Source of the DNA: an uncultured Eggerthella sp.
GTDB taxonomy: Bacteria > Actinomycetota > Coriobacteriia > Coriobacteriales > Eggerthellaceae
Length of the DNA: 64,000 nt
NCBI GenBank assembly: GCA_900542265.1
Contig: UQML01000009.1
Location: 3,111 to 67,110 of the forward strand
Direction: 5' to 3'
The translations under genes were made by a program, and so were the position numbers. Positions within the stretch are counted from its first letter, which is position 1; every line of letters begins with the position of its first letter. The notes beneath the pieces are model-generated. The model worked only from the letters and a program-made list of their open reading frames with translations. It did no database searches and was not told the origin of the DNA. This document shows, piece after piece, positions 25,889 to 34,332 of this stretch.

Positions 25889-26197
25889 ATGACGCAGTAT
25901 TTAACCGAATCTGATGTGCGCCGCATTGCGACGTATGCGCGCATCGGCTTAACCGAGGACGAAGTTGGGGAGATGACAACGGATCTCAACAACATTATCG
26001 AGAGCCTCAAACCTATCACTGAATATAATCTTGAGGGTGTAGAGCCGACCTTTCATCCTATTGGCGGACTTGTGAATGTGATGCGCGATGACACCGAGCA
26101 GGAAAGCTTCACGCAAAAAGTCGCACTCGAAAATGCTCCTAAGCAGCAAGATGGCTGTTTTTTGATTCCGTCTATTTTAGGTGGAGGTGATCAGTAG
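25889..26197 (+). CDS. gatC: Asp/Glu-tRNA amidotransferase subunit C
   Basis: GatC is the small stabilising subunit of the GatCAB complex that converts Glu-tRNA(Gln) or Asp-tRNA(Asn) to the correct amidated forms. The 102-residue sequence shows the family pattern VRRIATYARIGLTEDEVGEM, LNNIIESL and LEGVEPTFHP, and ends in DGCFLIPSILGG. AAAGGAGAG lies 12 nt before the ATG. Its stop overlaps the gatA GTG start by one base, so the first two subunits are translationally coupled. Confidence 0.95.
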   Translation: MTQYLTESDVRRIATYARIGLTEDEVGEMTTDLNNIIESLKPITEYNLEGVEPTFHPIGGLVNVMRDDTEQESFTQKVALENAPKQQDGCFLIPSILGGGDQ

Positions 26198-27705
26198 TGA
26201 GCGTGCAAACAGCGCAGCCTTTTGCCACGCAATCGGTTGCTGAGATCCAAGCTGGCCTTAAAGCGGGTGAGTATTCCGCGAAAGAAATTGTTGATCAGAG
26301 CCTCGAGCGTATTGAAACACTTGATCCTTCGATTCATGCCTTTCTTGAGGTGACCGCTGATGCGGCCTATGAACAAGCAAAGCGTGTCGATGAGGCGCTT
26401 GCTCAGGGAACTTTTGATGAGCTTGGGTGTCTTGCTGGCGTACCGGTGGCGTTCAAGGACAATATGAACATGGTAGGCACCCATACTACCTGTTCTTCTA
26501 ATATGCTTGCCAACTATGTGTCTCCCTATACGGCAACGTGTGTCGAGCGCATGATTGCGGCAGGCGCACTTCCTTTAGGAAAACTCAACATGGATGAGTT
26601 TGCGTTTGGCTCTTCTACTGAGACCTCCGCATTTGGGCCAACCAACAATCCTTGGGATACTACGCGCGTCCCGGGTGGATCATCTGGTGGATCGGCAGCG
26701 GCAGTGGCAGCAGGTCTTGCCACTATTACACTGGGCTCAGATACCGGCGGTTCTATTAGACAGCCTGCGAGCTTTTGTGGCGTTGTGGGCATGAAACCAA
26801 CCTATGGTGTGGTAAGCCGCTATGGCGTTGTTGCTTTTGGCTCTTCCCTTGATCAGGTGGGCCCTTTTAGCCGCTGTGTGCGTGATACTGCACTTGCCAT
26901 GAACGCGCTTGCTGGTCCTGGTCATGATCCACATGACTGCACATCACAAAAAGTGACGACTGATTTTCTTGCAAATCTAGGCGATGGGGTTGCCGGCATG
27001 AAGCTTGGTGTGGTTCCTGCTTTTATGGAAGCGCAAGGGTTGCAAGCTGAGGTTAAAGAAAAGATAGAAGAAGTACTTGCTCACTTAAAAGAGCAGGGAG
27101 CAGAAATTGTAGAAGTTGATCTTCCTAATGCGGCAGCAGCCATGAGTGCTTATTACGTACTTGGTCCCTGTGAGGCATTTTCTAACCTCGCTCGTTTTGA
27201 CTCGGTTCGTTATGGATATTGTGAGCCAGGTTGTAAAGAGCTGGGTGTTCAGTATGAGAAGTCGCGTTCAGCGGGCTTTGGCCCTGAGGCACGCCGTCGT
27301 ATTATGCTTGGTAGTTATTTGCTTTCAGCAGGCGTCTATGACAAGTACTATTATCCTGCCCAACAGGTTCGTACCTTAATTACGCAAGACTATGTCAATG
27401 CTTACAAGTCTGTTGATTGTATTATTGCTCCGGTAAGCCCACGCACTGCCTTTATGTTTGGTGAAATTTCAGATCCTGCAGAAATGTATCTTTCTGATAT
27501 GTTTACCATCTCCATTAACATTGCGGGTAATGGTGGTATGAGCGTGCCGGTTGGATTGGGAGCCCAAAGTGGTCTTCCAGTTGGCGTGCAACTCATCGCC
27601 CCTGCCTTTAAAGATGAAAATATGCTGCGCGTAGCACAAGCGCTCGAGAACGTGTACGGTGCTGCTCCTGTTGCGCCTGACTTTGTGGGAAAGGAAGGTG
27701 CGTAA
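26197..27705 (+). CDS. gatA: Asp/Glu-tRNA amidotransferase subunit A
   Basis: This is the amidase subunit that releases ammonia from glutamine for tRNA amidation. The 502-residue product has the amidase signature: the catalytic Lys in VAFKDNMN (near residue 88), GGSSGGSAAAVAAG with the cis-Ser (near 165), and GSDTGGSIRQPASF with the nucleophilic Ser (near 188). The start codon is GTG, placed by GGAGGTGA upstream. It lies between gatC and gatB with a 3-nt gap to gatB. Confidence 0.96.
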   Translation: MSVQTAQPFATQSVAEIQAGLKAGEYSAKEIVDQSLERIETLDPSIHAFLEVTADAAYEQAKRVDEALAQGTFDELGCLAGVPVAFKDNMNMVGTHTTCSSNMLANYVSPYTATCVERMIAAGALPLGKLNMDEFAFGSSTETSAFGPTNNPWDTTRVPGGSSGGSAAAVAAGLATITLGSDTGGSIRQPASFCGVVGMKPTYGVVSRYGVVAFGSSLDQVGPFSRCVRDTALAMNALAGPGHDPHDCTSQKVTTDFLANLGDGVAGMKLGVVPAFMEAQGLQAEVKEKIEEVLAHLKEQGAEIVEVDLPNAAAAMSAYYVLGPCEAFSNLARFDSVRYGYCEPGCKELGVQYEKSRSAGFGPEARRRIMLGSYLLSAGVYDKYYYPAQQVRTLITQDYVNAYKSVDCIIAPVSPRTAFMFGEISDPAEMYLSDMFTISINIAGNGGMSVPVGLGAQSGLPVGVQLIAPAFKDENMLRVAQALENVYGAAPVAPDFVGKEGA

Positions 27706-27708
27706 ATC

Positions 27709-29283
27709 ATGCGTAAGCTTGAAGAGGTTTTACAAGATTGGGAAGCTGTTATTGGTCTTGAGGTTCATGCTGAGCTCACTACGCTTGAGACCAAGATGTT
27801 TTGTGGTTGCAAGCTTGAGTTTGGTGCTGATCCCAATACGCACACCTGCCCGGTATGCTTAGGCCTTCCCGGTGCTCTTCCCGTGCCCAACAAGGCGGCT
27901 ATCGAGTCTATTGTGCTTGCGGGTCTTGCTACCAATTGCGACATTGAACCCTACTCGATGTTCTATCGCAAAAACTATATGTATCCTGACATGGCCAAAA
28001 ATTTCCAAACAACCCAAGGTCCGGTTGCCTTTTGCATGCGCGGCCATCTTGATTTGGAAATGGACGGGGCACCTGCTAAAGAGCGCGTTGAGGTGGCTTC
28101 ACTTGAGCCAGGTGATACGCAAGGCAATGTCACTAAAACCGAGGATGGCTATGTGGCTCATGTGGGTATCGAGCGCATTCATATGGAAGAGGATGCCGGC
28201 AAGATGAATCACATTGGCGGCGGAGAAGGGCGTATTGCAGGTGCTACCCATTCGCTCGTTGATTACAATCGTGCTGGTACGCCTTTGATTGAGTTGGTTA
28301 CTTTGCCCGAGTTGCGCACTCCTGAAGAAGCGCGTGCGTTTATGCAGAAGCTGCGTCAGATCTATTTGGCGATAGGTATCTCTGACTGTTCTATGGAAGA
28401 GGGCTCACTGCGTTGTGATGGTAATGTGTCCTTGCGTCGTCGCGGTGAAACTAAGTTGGGCACCAAAACGGAACTCAAAAACATTAACTCATTCAAGTCG
28501 CTCCATGATGGTTTGGCATATGAGATTTGTCGTCAAGCTGAGGTGCTGGAAGAAGGCGGCGTCATCTATCAAGAAACGCGCCACTGGGATCCGAGCGCTA
28601 AGCGCACGATTGTCATGCGCGTTAAAGAGACGGCCGATGATTACCGTTTGTTCCCTGAGTCTGATCTCGCGCCGTATCATCTTTCAGATGAGTTTGTTGA
28701 AAATGTACGCAAAAAACTTCCTGAGCTGCCTGACCAAAAAGCCAAGCGTTTTGAATCTGAATTTGGTTTGTCGGCTTATGACGCTCGTCATTTGGTTGAG
28801 CATCGCACAACGGCTAACTTCTTTGAAGCATGCATGAACACCGAGCAAGGTGCGCAGTTTGTGAAGCCCATCGCCAACTTGATTATTAATGACGTGGCTG
28901 CCTATCTGAATGCGCATCCTGAGATCACCACGCTTGATCAGACGGCGCTCACGCCTGAGCGCGCGGTTGCACTTGTTGAGCTTATGCAAAAGGACACCAT
29001 TTCGTCCAAGCAGGGCAAAGAGGTGTTCGCAGCTATCCTTGATGAGGATAAGGATCCTAAAGCAATCATTGCCGAGCGCGGTATGGAGCAGGTAAGTGAT
29101 ACCGGTGCTATCGAAGGTGTTATCGATGGGGTCCTGGCGGCATTCCCTGATAAGGTTGAGCAATACAAAGGCGGTAAGACCGGTTTGTTGGGCTTTTTCG
29201 TGGGTCAATGCATGAAAGAAATGAAAGGCCAAGGTAACCCTAAGGTTATCAATGAGCTTCTGAGTAAAAAACTAGGGGAATAA
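27709..29283 (+). CDS. gatB: Asp/Glu-tRNA amidotransferase subunit B
   Basis: GatB carries the kinase active site and binds the misacylated tRNA. The 524-residue product has the hallmark IGLEVHAELTT start, CPVCLGLPGALPVPN, YRKNYMYPDMAKNFQ and HMEEDAGKMNH, plus the helical C-terminal tail and YqeY domain (residues 330-524). Length and order of motifs are normal. It closes the gatCAB operon. A six-copy 17-bp tandem array follows. Confidence 0.96.
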   Translation: MRKLEEVLQDWEAVIGLEVHAELTTLETKMFCGCKLEFGADPNTHTCPVCLGLPGALPVPNKAAIESIVLAGLATNCDIEPYSMFYRKNYMYPDMAKNFQTTQGPVAFCMRGHLDLEMDGAPAKERVEVASLEPGDTQGNVTKTEDGYVAHVGIERIHMEEDAGKMNHIGGGEGRIAGATHSLVDYNRAGTPLIELVTLPELRTPEEARAFMQKLRQIYLAIGISDCSMEEGSLRCDGNVSLRRRGETKLGTKTELKNINSFKSLHDGLAYEICRQAEVLEEGGVIYQETRHWDPSAKRTIVMRVKETADDYRLFPESDLAPYHLSDEFVENVRKKLPELPDQKAKRFESEFGLSAYDARHLVEHRTTANFFEACMNTEQGAQFVKPIANLIINDVAAYLNAHPEITTLDQTALTPERAVALVELMQKDTISSKQGKEVFAAILDEDKDPKAIIAERGMEQVSDTGAIEGVIDGVLAAFPDKVEQYKGGKTGLLGFFVGQCMKEMKGQGNPKVINELLSKKLGE

Positions 29284-29320
29284 CCTGATAGACTCATTAT
29301 TGTTTGTAAGTAAGGCAAAA

Positions 29321-29422
29321 ACCATTGACGTGTAGAAACCACTGACGTGCAGAAGCTGCTAACGTGTAGAAATTGCTGCCGTGTAGAAATTGCTGCCGTG
29401 TAGAAACCATCGACGTATGAGC
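29321..29422. repeat. Tandem array, 17-bp unit x6
   Basis: Six exact-length units follow head to tail (29321, 29338, 29355, 29372, 29389, 29406), with consensus RYYRYTGACGTGTAGAA. Units four and five are identical; the others differ at two to seven positions. The array fills the gap between gatB and the transporter and ends 11 nt before the transporter start, so it must include its leader or promoter. Confidence 0.92.
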
Positions 29423-29433
29423 AAGTTTAACCT

Positions 29434-30870
29434 ATGAGTAAGTCCCTTTATAAGCATGACGATTCCGAGAGCCGAGAAGGGTTTTCAACCCGACTCGGTT
29501 TTCTCTTGATTGCTGCAGGATGCGCTATTGGCCTTGGTAATATTTGGCGTTTTCCTTTTATTGTCGGTCAGTATGGTGGCGCCGCATTCGTACTTCTTAT
29601 TATTCTTTTTCTTGTTGTGCTGGGGTTACCGCTTTTGATTATGGAGTTTGCGGTTGGGCGTGCAAGTCATCGCTCGGTCGCGCGCTCTTTTGATGCCCTT
29701 GAGCCACGCCACACTAAGTGGCATTGGTTTAAATGGTTTGCGCTTGCGGGCAATTATATGCTCATGATGTTCTATACCACGGTGTGTGGTTGGATGGTTG
29801 CCTATCTCTTTAAAATGGGATCGGGCGCGTGTGCCCCTGGAGCAGACATCCCTGCGGTTTTTTCGACCATGACAAGCGATCCTACCGAGATGCTTGGATG
29901 GATGGCGCTGGTAACGGTGGCTGGATTTGCGGTGTGTGCTCTCGGTGTGCAAAAAGGCGTTGAGCGCATTACTAAATACATGATGGCAGCACTGTTTGTT
30001 CTCATGGTCATCTTGTGTATCCACTCTTTTACCCTCGAAGGAGGGCAAGCGGGCATCGAATTCTATCTGATGCCTGATTTCGATAAGCTTTTCAATAACC
30101 CTGATGCGTCATTGGCAGAAATCGTCTTTGCGGCAATGAGTCAAGCGTTTTTCATGCTTTCCATAGGCGTGGGTTCTATGTCTATTTTTGGTAGCTATAT
30201 CGGTCGCGATCATGCGCTTACCGGCGAAGCCATTCGCATTGCTGGTCTTGATACGCTGGTGGCACTTTTGGCGGGTTTGATTATTTTTCCTGCCTGCTTT
30301 GCTTTTAATGTACCCCCTAGTTCTGGTCCTGATCTTGTGTTTCTTACGCTTCCCTATGTATTTCAGCAAATGCCGATGGGCCAGGTGTGGGGTACTATCT
30401 TTTTCTTGTGCCTTGCGTGTGCGGCACTCTCAACGGTGATTGCAGTATTTGAAAACATTCTGCGTTTTTCAATGGACGAGTGGAATATCAATCGTAAGAA
30501 GGCCGTTCTCTACAATGGCCCTTTGTTGCTTTTGCTTTCAATCCCTTGTGTTCTTGGCTTTAATGTCTGGTCGGGTTTTGAGGTGCCTGGTATTGGCAAT
30601 ATTCAATCGTTGGAAGATTTTTTAGTCTCGAACAACTTCTTGTCCCTGGGAGCATTGGTATTTGTGCTTTTTTGCACCACCAAAAAAGGTTGGGGTTGGA
30701 AGAATTTCTTGGAAGAGGCCAATAAAGGGACGGGTATGAAGTTCCCTAAAATTCTTTATGGGTGGACGCGCTTTGGTGTGCCTGTTTTGATTATTGTCGT
30801 TTTTGTTATGGGCTGGGCGCCGACTATTGCTTACTGGATTGGAATGGGATCGCCGCAGCTTGCTATTTAG
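29434..30870 (+). CDS. Sodium:neurotransmitter symporter (NSS) family transporter
   Basis: This is a Na+-dependent amino-acid-type transporter of the LeuT fold. The 478-residue protein begins with the family signature SRLGF-like TRLGFLLIAAGCAIGLGNIW, then RFPFIVGQYGGAAF in helix 1, and has about eleven membrane helices. It also keeps NVPPSSGPDLVFLTLPYVF (helix 7-8 region). The substrate cannot be told from sequence; amino acids such as tryptophan, leucine or tyrosine are typical. No Shine-Dalgarno is obvious, since the region before the ATG is the end of a 17-bp tandem array. Confidence 0.93.
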   Translation: MSKSLYKHDDSESREGFSTRLGFLLIAAGCAIGLGNIWRFPFIVGQYGGAAFVLLIILFLVVLGLPLLIMEFAVGRASHRSVARSFDALEPRHTKWHWFKWFALAGNYMLMMFYTTVCGWMVAYLFKMGSGACAPGADIPAVFSTMTSDPTEMLGWMALVTVAGFAVCALGVQKGVERITKYMMAALFVLMVILCIHSFTLEGGQAGIEFYLMPDFDKLFNNPDASLAEIVFAAMSQAFFMLSIGVGSMSIFGSYIGRDHALTGEAIRIAGLDTLVALLAGLIIFPACFAFNVPPSSGPDLVFLTLPYVFQQMPMGQVWGTIFFLCLACAALSTVIAVFENILRFSMDEWNINRKKAVLYNGPLLLLLSIPCVLGFNVWSGFEVPGIGNIQSLEDFLVSNNFLSLGALVFVLFCTTKKGWGWKNFLEEANKGTGMKFPKILYGWTRFGVPVLIIVVFVMGWAPTIAYWIGMGSPQLAI

Positions 30871-30963
30871 CCTACTCGTGTGCTTGCCTGTGCGATGAAT
30901 GGCTTGTTTGGGTATGTGTATTTATTAACGGTAAGAATGATTTTTCTTTTTTGAGGGCATTTT

Positions 30964-31146
30964 TGACGAGATTGGACTTTCTGCGAGGGTCGCGTTCTTA
31001 AGTAGCCCCATCACAAGCATAAAAAAGAACTGAAATTCTCACACAAAGTACCAGTTTTGTCACGTTATTAGACACGTGTTACATAAAAGCTCCGCTTCAG
31101 TAGAACGAGGTAGTTGGGCAGGCTCGCTAAAAGTCTTATCTTGTCA
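30964..31146 (-). repeat. Composite intergenic element, copy C (183 bp, reversed)
   Basis: Read on the minus strand the motifs lie at 31146-31123 (same sense), 31063-31039 (same sense, TGACAAAACTGG type) and 30964-30987 (opposite sense). The total length of 183 bp equals that of copy B. The last 100 bases align well with copy A, sharing a T-run after the middle motif, GATGGGG and AAGAA. The rest of 30871-31443 shows no convincing gene; a reading frame at 31114-31383 overlaps the element and has no ribosome site. Confidence 0.75.
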
Positions 31147-31443
31147 CGCGAGGCGCTAAAAACACAAAAAGAGCACGCCCGTACTTCATATTGTCTCGTG
31201 CTGGCCAGTTTCTACCTGGCTCAAACCTTGTTCATACCTCGAGAAAAAAGTTTCGACGCAACATTGCATAAAATGCGGGATTCGAATTTTGAGAGACCGC
31301 ATCATCAAGGAGGCGCAGAGGGGTTTCTTGGTGAACAGTACATTGTGCGATATGCTGTGTTTTTGAAAAAAAACATGGTATGAGCTGGGAATATATAACC
31401 ATACAAGGGTGATTGTTCTAACGTCTTGCTGACTTGAGCATAT

Positions 31444-31486
31444 AAAAAAGCGGATCAATCTCATCATGGCGATGGGTTGATCCGCT
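31444..31486 (-). terminator. Rubrerythrin terminator (bidirectional)
   Basis: AGCGGATCAA (31449-31458) and TTGATCCGCT (31477-31486) pair perfectly over 10 bp. On the minus strand the stem is followed by TTTTTT (31444-31449), about 75 nt after the rubrerythrin stop. The loop holds one copy of the octamer GCGATGGG. Confidence 0.88.
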
Positions 31487-31558
31487 CAGTGTTTTATTCG
31501 AAGCGCTGCAAGTTTATGGAGCGCTCAACTAGGAGTGCTCAACGCGGCGCGCACGCGT

Positions 31559-32098
31559 TTAGTAGTTGGTAGCGCGCAATTCAAAATGTCCGCGAGGATG
31601 CTTGCAGACGGGGCACTCCTCGGGAGGTTCGGTGCCAATATGGATATGGCCGCATACTGTGCAAACCCAAACTTGAACTTCTTCGCGCTTAAAGACCTCG
31701 CCATTATTGATACGCTCGGTCAAAAGATCGTAGCGCTCCTGGTGAGTTTTCTCGATAGCGCCAACGCCCTCAAAGAAATCAGCAAGTTCATCGAATCCTT
31801 CTTCGCGAGCAGTTTCAGCAAAATTCTTGTACATGTCTGACCACTCGTAGTGCTCACCTTCAGAGGCGAGTTTTAATCCTTCTAAGGTATGAGGAACCGC
31901 GCCATCGTGCAAGCGCTTGAAGTGGAGTTTTGCATGGTGAAGCTCGTTTTCAGCTGTCTCGTTAAAGATATTTGCAATCTGTACATATCCATCTTTGCGA
32001 GCTTGCTGGCCAAAAAAAGTGTAGCGTACGTATGCTTGACATTCTCCAGCAAATGCGGTCTGAAGGTTTTTCCATGATTGAGAATCTTTAAGTTCCAT
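31559..32098 (-). CDS. Rubrerythrin
   Basis: This non-haem di-iron peroxidase detoxifies hydrogen peroxide in anaerobes. The 179-residue protein has the four-helix ferritin-like domain with Glu ligands ([41 protein letters not shown]) and a C-terminal rubredoxin domain with two CxxC pairs ([10 protein letters not shown] and CPVCKHP). The start at 32098 is fixed by AAGGAGG 5 nt before the ATG, so an upstream in-frame start at 32164 is rejected. A perfect 10-bp inverted repeat lies 42-72 nt upstream and may be an operator. Confidence 0.96.
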   Translation of the reverse strand: MELKDSQSWKNLQTAFAGECQAYVRYTFFGQQARKDGYVQIANIFNETAENELHHAKLHFKRLHDGAVPHTLEGLKLASEGEHYEWSDMYKNFAETAREEGFDELADFFEGVGAIEKTHQERYDLLTERINNGEVFKREEVQVWVCTVCGHIHIGTEPPEECPVCKHPRGHFELRATNY

Positions 32099-32139
32099 GA
32101 TGTCCTCCTTGTACAGCGTATGTCTTTTTCTCATTGTGT

Positions 32140-32170
32140 CTAATCCTTGGTTTGCTACTTGCAAGGATTA
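32140..32170. promoter_or_regulatory. Inverted repeat upstream of rubrerythrin
   Basis: CTAATCCTTG and CAAGGATTAG form a perfect 10-bp dyad with an 11-bp spacer. The position in the rubrerythrin promoter region suggests a repressor operator, but the sequence is not a PerR box that I recognise. Confidence 0.45.
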
Positions 32171-32195
32171 GTTATTGCAAACAATCTGTAATCCT

Positions 32196-32238
32196 GCGTA
32201 GCCTGTTTTGTAAAAAGCGTTTTGTAAAAAGGCTACGC
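32196..32238 (-). terminator. Hairpin after the secreted-protein gene
   Basis: GCGTAGCCT and AGGCTACGC pair perfectly over 9 bp. The loop contains a 14-bp direct repeat, TTTTGTAAAAAGSS, twice. It follows the minus-strand gene that ends at 32255. There is no U tract after the stem, so termination is uncertain. Confidence 0.45.
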
Positions 32239-32254
32239 CTGCATCTTTTAGGAT

Positions 32255-33373
32255 TTACTTCCTTGACCACATACATGAAAGCGCGCATTTTGAGCGCATC
32301 TTTGATTGCATTTCTGACCGCACTTTTTTGGGAAGCGGAATAGGAAGCGCCCATACCTGATCACCCATAAAATAGCGTCCTATGAGATAGCGTTTGGAGG
32401 CTGATTCATCAAGTATGAAAACAGTGTTACCGTCAAGAGCAAGCCCTTCAGTCATGGAAATTGCAGGAATTGAAGCGATGAGGTTTCCGCTGTCAAAATA
32501 GAAAAGCGGAATCTGATGATCTGCATCATATGAGAATGTATCAGGGGAAGACGTATGAACTGCGTCAAATACGAGCAAATGTGAATCGCCTACACCAAAT
32601 GATTGACTCAAGATCATGTGTCCTTGTGCTGTGCAGCATAAGCCCTGGACTTCTTTGGGAATTGAATATGCACACGTAGGAATCGTACTGAATCCTGAAA
32701 GAGTGTGAGGATCTGCTGCGAATTCGAAAATAAGAGCTGGGTTGTGCGTGCCATCAGGGGCGGTGAGATGATGAGTGGTCGGTGTCTCATAGATAAGGGG
32801 ACAATAGTATTCTCCCACATAGAGCTTGCCGGCTTGCGCAATCATAAATGCAGGCTTTAGGGGAAGATGTACATGATGAAGCGCGTAAACTTCTGCGCCG
32901 TCAGGGGCTTTAAGTACATCGCGCCGATCAAGCACGAGGTAGCCGTCATCAACGGTAAGGTAGATGTTGTTGCCCCATGCAGTTATTGCGGCACCATGGC
33001 CGCGATAGAGTGACCCATCGCAGAGTTTAACCAAAAGACGACGGGGTTCTTTTGTGGGAGGACATACATAAAGAGGCGATGGGCCTCCGTGTGTGTCATA
33101 GCCACTGAAGATCCAGGTGGAGTTATCTGTGCTGTCCTGATCGGCAGATGCGTCATCTTCACCATTCTTAATAAGCGCCAAATCTTGAGGTACAAAGCCC
33201 TCATTGAGTCCAGGAATGGTAAAGGCTGGCGTTGCGAGTTTAGAAAAGGCGCGTTCGCGTGCTTTGCCATGCAAAATAACGGCGGTCACGGTGCCTGCTG
33301 CGATAACGGCAATGCCTCCAATAAGACATGCGGCCGTTTTGAGTGAGATAGGGGTATGAGAAGAAGATGTCAT
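32255..33373 (-). CDS. Membrane-anchored extracellular protein of unknown function
   Basis: The 372-residue product has an N-terminal membrane anchor (AACLIGGIAVIAAGTVTAVI, residues 13-32) and a long extracellular part. That part is rich in beta strands and contains spaced motifs such as GYDTHGGPSPLYVCPP, DDGYLVLDRRDV, KLYVGEYYCP, ALDGNTVFILDESA and RYLIGRYFMG, which suggests a beta-propeller-like fold. I do not recognise the family. AAGGGAG precedes the ATG. Its last 15 residues are Arg/Lys/Ser-rich with repeated RSEM/RSKM, from a short DNA repeat. A four-copy 17-bp array lies directly upstream. Confidence 0.65.
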   Translation of the reverse strand: MTSSSHTPISLKTAACLIGGIAVIAAGTVTAVILHGKARERAFSKLATPAFTIPGLNEGFVPQDLALIKNGEDDASADQDSTDNSTWIFSGYDTHGGPSPLYVCPPTKEPRRLLVKLCDGSLYRGHGAAITAWGNNIYLTVDDGYLVLDRRDVLKAPDGAEVYALHHVHLPLKPAFMIAQAGKLYVGEYYCPLIYETPTTHHLTAPDGTHNPALIFEFAADPHTLSGFSTIPTCAYSIPKEVQGLCCTAQGHMILSQSFGVGDSHLLVFDAVHTSSPDTFSYDADHQIPLFYFDSGNLIASIPAISMTEGLALDGNTVFILDESASKRYLIGRYFMGDQVWALPIPLPKKVRSEMQSKMRSKCALSCMWSRK

Positions 33374-33388
33374 AATAAGTAACTCCCT

Positions 33389-33456
33389 TGCTCGATGTTT
33401 GTACCAAGTTGGTGTTTACATTAAGTCGATGCTTACACCAAGTCGATGCTTGTATC
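33389..33456. repeat. Tandem array, 17-bp unit x4
   Basis: Four 17-bp units with consensus AAGTCGATGCTTACACC (33389, 33406, 33423, 33440) lie just upstream of the minus-strand membrane-anchored protein gene. The outermost copy is the most diverged. The array must overlap the gene's leader or promoter. Confidence 0.85.
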
Positions 33457-33768
33457 ATCGTTTAGATATAACGATATAACCGCAAAGTGGATATATGCGA
33501 TAGGGCAAAAGTCAAACTGTAGGGGATTTGAAAAAGAGCTGCTTTCCTAGTGTGCGATATCCGCGATGTATGGTCATCATGCATGGCATCACCGTGACAA
33601 TTGTTGTGGCTATTGTTGTGGCTATGGCTATGGCTATGGCTGGGGCTGAGGCTATGGTGGACACAATGGTGAATGACGGCAAGTTAACAATTGCCAAGCA
33701 AGTTTGCATTGTTAACAATACGCATCGCAAAAAGAACAACAATACAACCAGGGTATCTAATGCTACGC

Positions 33769-33823
33769 AAAGACAGTATGTCTGCGTAAAGACAGCATGT
33801 CTGCGTAAAGACAGCATGTCTAC
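33769..33823. repeat. 19-bp unit x3, each with an AGACA-N3-TGTCT dyad
   Basis: Three head-to-tail units AAAGACAGYATGTCTGCGT each contain the perfect dyad AGACA-N3-TGTCT. They end about 20 nt before the flavodoxin start. Regularly spaced dyads at 19 bp (nearly two helical turns) look like cooperative operator sites. Further left, 33600-33660 is a 6-bp GGCTAT repeat. The rest of 33457-33768 shows no gene. Confidence 0.8.
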
Positions 33824-33842
33824 AAGAGAGGAGAGGGTAGCC

Positions 33843-34328
33843 ATGAGTGATAAAAAACAACTGGTGGCATATTTTTCACCAACAGGAAACACGCGTCGGT
33901 TTGCTGAAATGATTGCTAAAGTTTCAGGAGCTGACTTATTTGAAATTAAGCCCGAGATTCCTTATACCACGGCGGATCTTGATTGGGAAAATCCTCGTAG
34001 TCGCTCAAGTGTTGAAATGAAAGATCCGACGTTTCGTCCTATGATTAAGGATGTTGTAGCATCAATGCAAGACTACGATGTTGTCTTTTTGGGATTCCCT
34101 ATTTGGTGGTATATCGCACCAACCATTATTAATACGTTTTTGGAAAGCTATGATTTGGCTGGTAAAACCATTGTTCCGTTTGCGACTTCAGGTGGTTCAG
34201 GGGCAGGTGAGACTTTGGCACACTTGCAGCCTTCTGCTCCACAGTCGACTATCTTAGAGCCTGTTGTTATAACACGCTCACCGTTAATGCCGCGTGTTGA
34301 GAGCTGGTATGCAAAGCTTGCCATATAG
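33843..34328 (+). CDS. Flavodoxin-family protein
   Basis: The 161-residue protein carries an FMN-binding flavodoxin fold: the phosphate loop SPTGNTRRFA (residues 12-21), YDVVFLGFPIWWYIAPTIIN (the isoalloxazine-contact loop with paired Trp) and FATSGGSGAGETLAHL. This is the small-molecule or NADPH-linked flavodoxin type often seen in anaerobes. The start at 33843 is fixed by AGAGGAGAGGG upstream. An in-frame upstream frame from 33528 runs through tandem repeats and is rejected. It converges with dtd, leaving a 4-nt gap. Three 19-bp dyad repeats upstream suggest tight control. Confidence 0.88.
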   Translation: MSDKKQLVAYFSPTGNTRRFAEMIAKVSGADLFEIKPEIPYTTADLDWENPRSRSSVEMKDPTFRPMIKDVVASMQDYDVVFLGFPIWWYIAPTIINTFLESYDLAGKTIVPFATSGGSGAGETLAHLQPSAPQSTILEPVVITRSPLMPRVESWYAKLAI

Positions 34329-34332
34329 TTAT

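Noticed and set aside
29321..29422. Possible CRISPR array
   Set aside because: The units are directly adjacent with no spacers and are too short and degenerate. No cas gene is present.
31114..31383. 89-residue plus-strand reading frame
   Set aside because: It overlaps composite element C, has no ribosome-binding site and no recognisable domain or membrane segment.
33528..33842. N-terminal extension of the flavodoxin frame
   Set aside because: It translates a 6-bp repeat and the 19-bp dyad array. A strong ribosome site and the normal flavodoxin start lie at 33843.
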